Of a DNA stretch of 24,070 bases, positions 20,719 to 24,070 are shown piece after piece. The stretch is from Spirochaetaceae bacterium (GTDB taxonomy: Bacteria > Spirochaetota > Spirochaetia > Treponematales > Breznakiellaceae), in the NCBI GenBank assembly GCA_031290855.1, contig JAISLM010000145.1:1-24070 (forward strand). Reading direction: 5' to 3'. The translations under genes were made by a program, and so were the position numbers. Positions within the stretch are counted from its first letter, which is position 1, and each line of letters opens with the position of its first letter. Under the pieces are notes generated by a model. The model made no database searches. It worked only from the letters and a program-made list of their open reading frames with translations, and was not told the origin of the DNA.

Positions 20719-22077
20719 TTATTTGCCGCTGAATCTCATTATCCATTGGACAACGTTGTCCATAGGCGGCACGTTGTAGCCGGCAAACCACCTGAGCGGC
20801 ACGGTTACAATCTCAGGAAAGAATATCAAAAGGAAAACAAGAATCGTCTGGAAGATGTAGTACGGTATGACCGGCGACAAAAGTTCTTCCATCTTCACCT
20901 TTCCGGTCGCGCAGGCGACGTTCAGCACCGGCCCCACCGGCGGTGATGTCAGACCCAGGACGTTGGCCAGCGTAAACACGATGCCGAAGTACACGAGGTC
21001 GATATGCGCGGCTTTAAGCAGGGGCAACATGATCGGCGTCATGATAAGAATGGTCGGCACTACGTCTACACAGGTACCCATCAGGATGATAATAATCTGC
21101 AACACTATGTTGAGCAGCATCGGATGGGCTACGAGGGGCGCCAGGGACTCCGTTATAACCTGCGGGATGCGGGAAATCGTCAGCATATATGCGGCCACCT
21201 GTGCTGTTGCGGCAAGGAACATGACCACGGCGGACATTTTGGCGCCGGCTATCAGGGCGCTGAACAGAATCTTCGCCTTGAGCTCCCGGTACACGAAAAC
21301 GCCGACTATGAGCGCGTAGACGACGGCTACCACGCCCGCCTCGGTCGCGGTAAAGATGCCGCCGCGCAGTCCCACCAGGACAAGAACGGGAAGCAACAAG
21401 GCCCAAAGGCCGTCAAGAAATATCTTCAGCGCCTCTTTGAATGTGGGCTTGGGCTTGTTCGACTTCACGCCGTCCTTCCGGCACACGAAGAACCAGACGG
21501 AGCACATGATTGCCGTCAGGTATATCGCCGGGGCGATGCCGCCCAAGAAAAGCGCGTTGATCGAAACGCTGGCGGTCGCGCCGTAGATGATCATCGGCAC
21601 GGACGGCGGCATGATCGGCGCGACGAGGTTTGCGCTTGCGACGAGGCCCGCCGACTTCGCGCGGTTATAGCCGGAGTCGACCATCATCGGGATAAGGATC
21701 GCGCCGAGCGCCGCCGTCGAGGCGACCGCCGACCCGACAAGGCTTGCGAACATAAGACAGGCGAAGATCGTAACATATCCCAGTCCGCCCTTGACCCGTC
21801 CGACAAAAATGTCGCAGAAATCGATGATGCGCTTGGTGAGCCCTCCCTTGTTCATCAGTTCTCCGGCCAGCACGAAGAAGGGCAACGCCATAAGCGTAAC
21901 GCTGTCTGACCCCTGCATCAACTGAAGGGCGATGATCTGCGGATTTGTCGCGCTGCCTCCCATGAAAAGCGCCGTCGCCACGGCGGAAAATATCAATGAA
22001 AAGGCGATTGGGAGGCCGATAATAATAGAAATAAAAAGCGAAGCCAAAAAAACAATAGCCAATACTGATAACGGCAT
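20719..22077 (-). CDS. dctM: TRAP transporter large permease, DctM family
   Basis: The product is 452 aa with about 12 hydrophobic helices covering nearly the whole chain. It opens with a signal-anchor-like helix and the family's LFISIIIGLPIAFSLIFSA. Later GSAVASTAALGAILIPMMVD, MPPSVPMIIYGA and GLTSPPVGPVLNVACA are typical DctM transport and re-entrant segments. It carries the substrate inward using the sodium gradient, working with DctQ and the binding protein. AAGGAGG lies 6 bases before the ATG and directly follows the dctQ stop (9-base gap), so the two genes are coupled. It ends at a strong terminator (20649-20683). Substrate is inferred from the neighbour uxaC. Confidence 0.95.
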   Translation of the reverse strand: MPLSVLAIVFLASLFISIIIGLPIAFSLIFSAVATALFMGGSATNPQIIALQLMQGSDSVTLMALPFFVLAGELMNKGGLTKRIIDFCDIFVGRVKGGLGYVTIFACLMFASLVGSAVASTAALGAILIPMMVDSGYNRAKSAGLVASANLVAPIMPPSVPMIIYGATASVSINALFLGGIAPAIYLTAIMCSVWFFVCRKDGVKSNKPKPTFKEALKIFLDGLWALLLPVLVLVGLRGGIFTATEAGVVAVVYALIVGVFVYRELKAKILFSALIAGAKMSAVVMFLAATAQVAAYMLTISRIPQVITESLAPLVAHPMLLNIVLQIIIILMGTCVDVVPTILIMTPIMLPLLKAAHIDLVYFGIVFTLANVLGLTSPPVGPVLNVACATGKVKMEELLSPVIPYYIFQTILVFLLIFFPEIVTVPLRWFAGYNVPPMDNVVQWIMRFSGK

Positions 22078-22086
22078 TTTCCCTCC

Positions 22087-22611
22087 TTACTCGACTGTTT
22101 CCAATTCACCGGAATCGTCCCTGATCGCGATCAGTTCCATAACCGGCGTCTTCCACACAAAAAGGCGCACCAGGTTAGCGACCGCGATCAGCGCGATCGC
22201 GACGCCCAAAATTACGCCAAAAAAATGCACGATATGGGCCGGGAAACCGGTGGAAACCCAGCGGTTATTCCGGTTCTGCATGACAAGCCCCCAGCTTCCT
22301 TGAGTCAGGATCACCATCAGCCAGATGATGCAGACCTGCACAACGGTATAAATAACCGTTTGCGCGATCTTGGGGACTTTCAGCAAAAGGGTGTCGATCA
22401 TCAGGTGACGGTTGTCCCGCATCGCTTCGATGGAACCGAGGTACACCAGAAAAATAAAGCACAGGCGCGAGATTTCTTCCGACCACACGAAACCGACATT
22501 GAACAGGTAACGGCCCATTACGTTGAGAAACACCAAAGTAATCATCAGGGCAAGAAACACAGATATCATAATTTCTACAACTTTGAACAAAGCGTTTAAA
22601 AATTTATTCAC
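22087..22611 (-). CDS. dctQ: TRAP transporter small permease, DctQ family
   Basis: The product is 174 aa with four hydrophobic helices (about 12-33, 46-65, 85-106 and 128-150), typical of DctQ. The conserved NVMGRYLFNVGFVWSEEISR lies after the first helix. It scaffolds the DctM permease in the inner membrane. I choose the GTG start at 22611 because GGAAGGAAGAG lies 6-9 bases upstream and the protein then begins VNKFLNALFKVVE. The longer frame to 22662 would add 17 unrelated residues over the ribosome-binding site. A 211-base gap with hairpins separates it from dctP upstream. Confidence 0.92.
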   Translation of the reverse strand: MNKFLNALFKVVEIMISVFLALMITLVFLNVMGRYLFNVGFVWSEEISRLCFIFLVYLGSIEAMRDNRHLMIDTLLLKVPKIAQTVIYTVVQVCIIWLMVILTQGSWGLVMQNRNNRWVSTGFPAHIVHFFGVILGVAIALIAVANLVRLFVWKTPVMELIAIRDDSGELETVE

Positions 22612-22747
22612 TTTTTCTCTTCCTTCCTTATATTTGGGCAATAAAAATAAGGTTGCCCGCAAACCGTAATTTTAGGGCAAACCTTTTATGGGACAACCGG
22701 AAGCCGCTCTGCAAGATTTGTTTTCGGGCAACCGGAACGGACATTTT

Positions 22748-22819
22748 GCCGTATGACCGGCCCCGTTTTAATTGGGGAAGCGGTCATACGGCGCTTGTTT
22801 TCAAAACAGCGTTTTGAAA
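22748..22819 (-). promoter_or_regulatory. Two hairpins between dctP and dctQ
   Basis: A 12-bp stem gccgtatgaccg / cggtcatacggc (22748-22759 with 22781-22792), plus an inner cccc/gggg, and a 9-bp stem tttcaaaac / gttttgaaa (22799-22807 with 22811-22819) lie directly after the dctP stop. No T-run follows the large stem on the minus strand. Such stems often protect the upstream message or dampen downstream expression, which would give more binding protein than permease. Confidence 0.65.
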
Positions 22820-22822
22820 TGT

Positions 22823-23860
22823 TTACTGAACAGCTTTTACCTTGTCGGTAAGCGGTTTTGCCCAGTTGTTTTCGGCATAGAGCTTGTCGAGCAGAGGCTT
22901 GATCGCGGCGATAATCCGCGCCTGATCCTCGGCGGTACAGGGGGTTACCGTAACGCCGCTCTGCCGTATCGTATCGCGGTCCGCATCGACACTCTTGATA
23001 TAGGTGTCCCATGCCCACGAAGCCGCTTCTTTCGCCGCGTCGCTAATGATTTTCTTCGTATTCGCGTTTAGGCCGTCATACAGGCCGGCGTTCACGACTA
23101 TTTCCATCGTGGCCACGATGTGGTTGGTCTCGTAGAGGTACTTCTGCACCTCGTTGAGGTGTTCGCTCAGTACCGTGACCATGCCGTTATCCTGCCCGTC
23201 AACAACTCCGGTTTGGAGAGCGTTGAAAAGTTCGTTCAGCGGGATCACCTGTGCGCTCGCACCCAGATTTTCGGCGATGCCGACGTGAATCGGGTTTGAC
23301 GGCATACGGAACTTTTGCCCCTTGAAATCATCGACCGAAGTCAGCTTCTTGTTGCTGGTGAACGTGCGGGCGCTGTTCGGGCCGACAGACAGCATGTGAA
23401 CCTGCGGGAAGAATGCGTCGAAATCCTTGAGGAAGTCCGTAGCAAACGAGCCTGTCCACACCGCCTTCGCATGGTTAAGGTCCCTGTACAGGAAAGGCCA
23501 GTCGGAAATAAGCATCGGCTTATACTCCGTGTTCATAACCGATCCGATCACGACCACCTCTATGGAACCGTTGCGTACGCCGTCCCAGAGCGCCTGTTCG
23601 TTGCCGAGCACACCGGAGTGGTACACCTCCACAGTAACCGCGCCGTTGGTCTTCGACTCGATCTGCGGTTTGAAAACCTGGTCAAGCGCCTGGGCAATCG
23701 GATGGGTAGAACTCCAGGTATCGCCCACTTTGATGGTAATTTTCTTCTGTTCACCGCCCGCCTGCGCCGCTTCACCGTCTTTTTTGCGGCAACTTCCGAA
23801 CATAACACTGATAGCGCAAAGCGCTGCCAATGTGAAAGCCATAATCTTTGATAGCTTCAT
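22823..23860 (-). CDS. dctP: TRAP transporter substrate-binding lipoprotein, DctP family
   Basis: The product is 345 aa. A lipoprotein signal ends in MFGSC with Cys24 as anchor, so it is tethered rather than freely periplasmic. The DctP fold follows: ITIKVGDTWSSTHPIAQALD, then GVLGNEQALWDGVRNGSIEV, and the ligand Arg in FKGQKFRMPSN, which pairs with a substrate carboxylate. NALQTGVVDGQDN is the typical hinge region. The start is the ATG at 23860, with AGGAGAG 7 bases upstream. The frame to 23902 adds residues with no function. A strong promoter lies upstream (23894-23921). A sugar-acid substrate is likely from the neighbouring uxaC; glucuronate or galacturonate is my inference. Confidence 0.95.
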   Translation of the reverse strand: MKLSKIMAFTLAALCAISVMFGSCRKKDGEAAQAGGEQKKITIKVGDTWSSTHPIAQALDQVFKPQIESKTNGAVTVEVYHSGVLGNEQALWDGVRNGSIEVVVIGSVMNTEYKPMLISDWPFLYRDLNHAKAVWTGSFATDFLKDFDAFFPQVHMLSVGPNSARTFTSNKKLTSVDDFKGQKFRMPSNPIHVGIAENLGASAQVIPLNELFNALQTGVVDGQDNGMVTVLSEHLNEVQKYLYETNHIVATMEIVVNAGLYDGLNANTKKIISDAAKEAASWAWDTYIKSVDADRDTIRQSGVTVTPCTAEDQARIIAAIKPLLDKLYAENNWAKPLTDKVKAVQ

Positions 23861-23893
23861 TTTTACTCTCCTATTGTAATTTGAGTTTTGATA

Positions 23894-23921
23894 ATTATAC
23901 AACGCTTTTTGGTTTTGTCAA
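23894..23921 (-). promoter_or_regulatory. Sigma-70-type promoter of dctP
   Basis: On the minus strand TTGACA (23921-23916) and TATAAT (23899-23894) are separated by 16 bases and both match the consensus in full. A TG one base before the -10 may add strength. The dctP start follows about 33 bases downstream of the -10. Confidence 0.85.
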
Positions 23922-23951
23922 AGTATTTTGTTTTGTATGTCGTTAATAAGT

Positions 23952-24044
23952 GAGCCTGTTCCAAAACTAATTGACTGTGCGCTAAAGCGCACGGTTTTGG
24001 ACCAGGCTCTTGCGGTTTTTCAGGCTAAAGCCTTGCAAAACCGC
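23952..24044. repeat. Two adjacent hairpin repeats at the right edge
   Basis: The first pairs gagcctgttccaaaac (23952-23967) with gttttggaccaggctc (23994-24009) and encloses an inner hairpin gtgcgctaaagcgcac (23977-23992). The second pairs gcggtttt (24012-24019) with aaaaccgc (24037-24044) and has an inner aggctaaagcct. Both inner loops read GC-TAAA-GC. The first shares the CCAAAACT core with 5833 and 9145. The sequence gctggacaagc at 24059-24069 repeats 5929-5939. Confidence 0.8.
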
Positions 24045-24070
24045 GTTTTTTAAAGGTTGCTGGACAAGCG

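Noticed and set aside
1..24070. tRNA or rRNA genes
   Set aside because: I scanned for cloverleaf and conserved rRNA blocks by eye and found none.

Overview
The window looks like a chromosomal segment of a Treponema-type spirochaete. The strongest reason is the minus-strand block flhG - membrane protein - fliA (sigma-28) - fapA - two small ORFs. This neighbourhood is typical of spirochaete motility loci. The Tp34/P19-type metal-binding protein, lipid-anchored TRAP and FMN-binding proteins, and a GAPDH of the long spirochaete/kinetoplastid type point the same way. Many intergenic hairpin repeats, a decayed IS3 element and a truncated REP-associated-type transposase suggest a repeat-rich, free-living or gut treponeme rather than a reduced pathogen. 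That last point is inference.

Layout. 1-398: no gene; homopolymer-rich, probably poor-quality sequence, plus iterated short repeats. 399-5774 (minus): one tightly packed motility operon behind a good match to a sigma-28 promoter (5805-5831). It carries the FlhG ATPase, a membrane protein, the FliA sigma factor, FapA and two small conserved-type proteins. 5775-6098: tandem and hairpin repeats and terminators. 6099-6551 (minus): Hsp20 chaperone. 6922-7974 (plus): GAPDH with its own promoter. 8059-9135: decayed IS3-family element. 9274-10329 (plus): lipoprotein with a lamin-tail-like C-terminus. 10335-10940 (minus): ThrH-type HAD phosphatase.

11266-17957 (plus) is the most distinctive region. 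It is a P19/Tp34-type metal-uptake locus: periplasmic metal-binding protein, polytopic DUF2318/FtrD-like Fe-S protein, two MacB/FtsX-type permeases, their ATPase and a lipoprotein with a covalent-FMN motif. No FTR1 permease gene is visible. A terminator-like hairpin separates the P19 gene from the rest. An apparently solitary beta-class DNA methyltransferase sits between the permease genes and the ATPase gene. The parts suggest an extracytoplasmic redox relay (FMN and Fe-S) coupled to metal binding and an ABC module. By eye, this half of the window is much more GC-rich than the motility block.

18442-19875 (plus) is uxaC (uronate isomerase). Converging on it from the right is a dctP-dctQ-dctM TRAP transporter operon (23860-20719, minus), probably importing the hexuronate that UxaC isomerises. 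Between them lie repeats and a truncated REP-associated-type transposase. The intergenic spaces throughout carry recurring palindromes, with one repeat seed running off the right edge.
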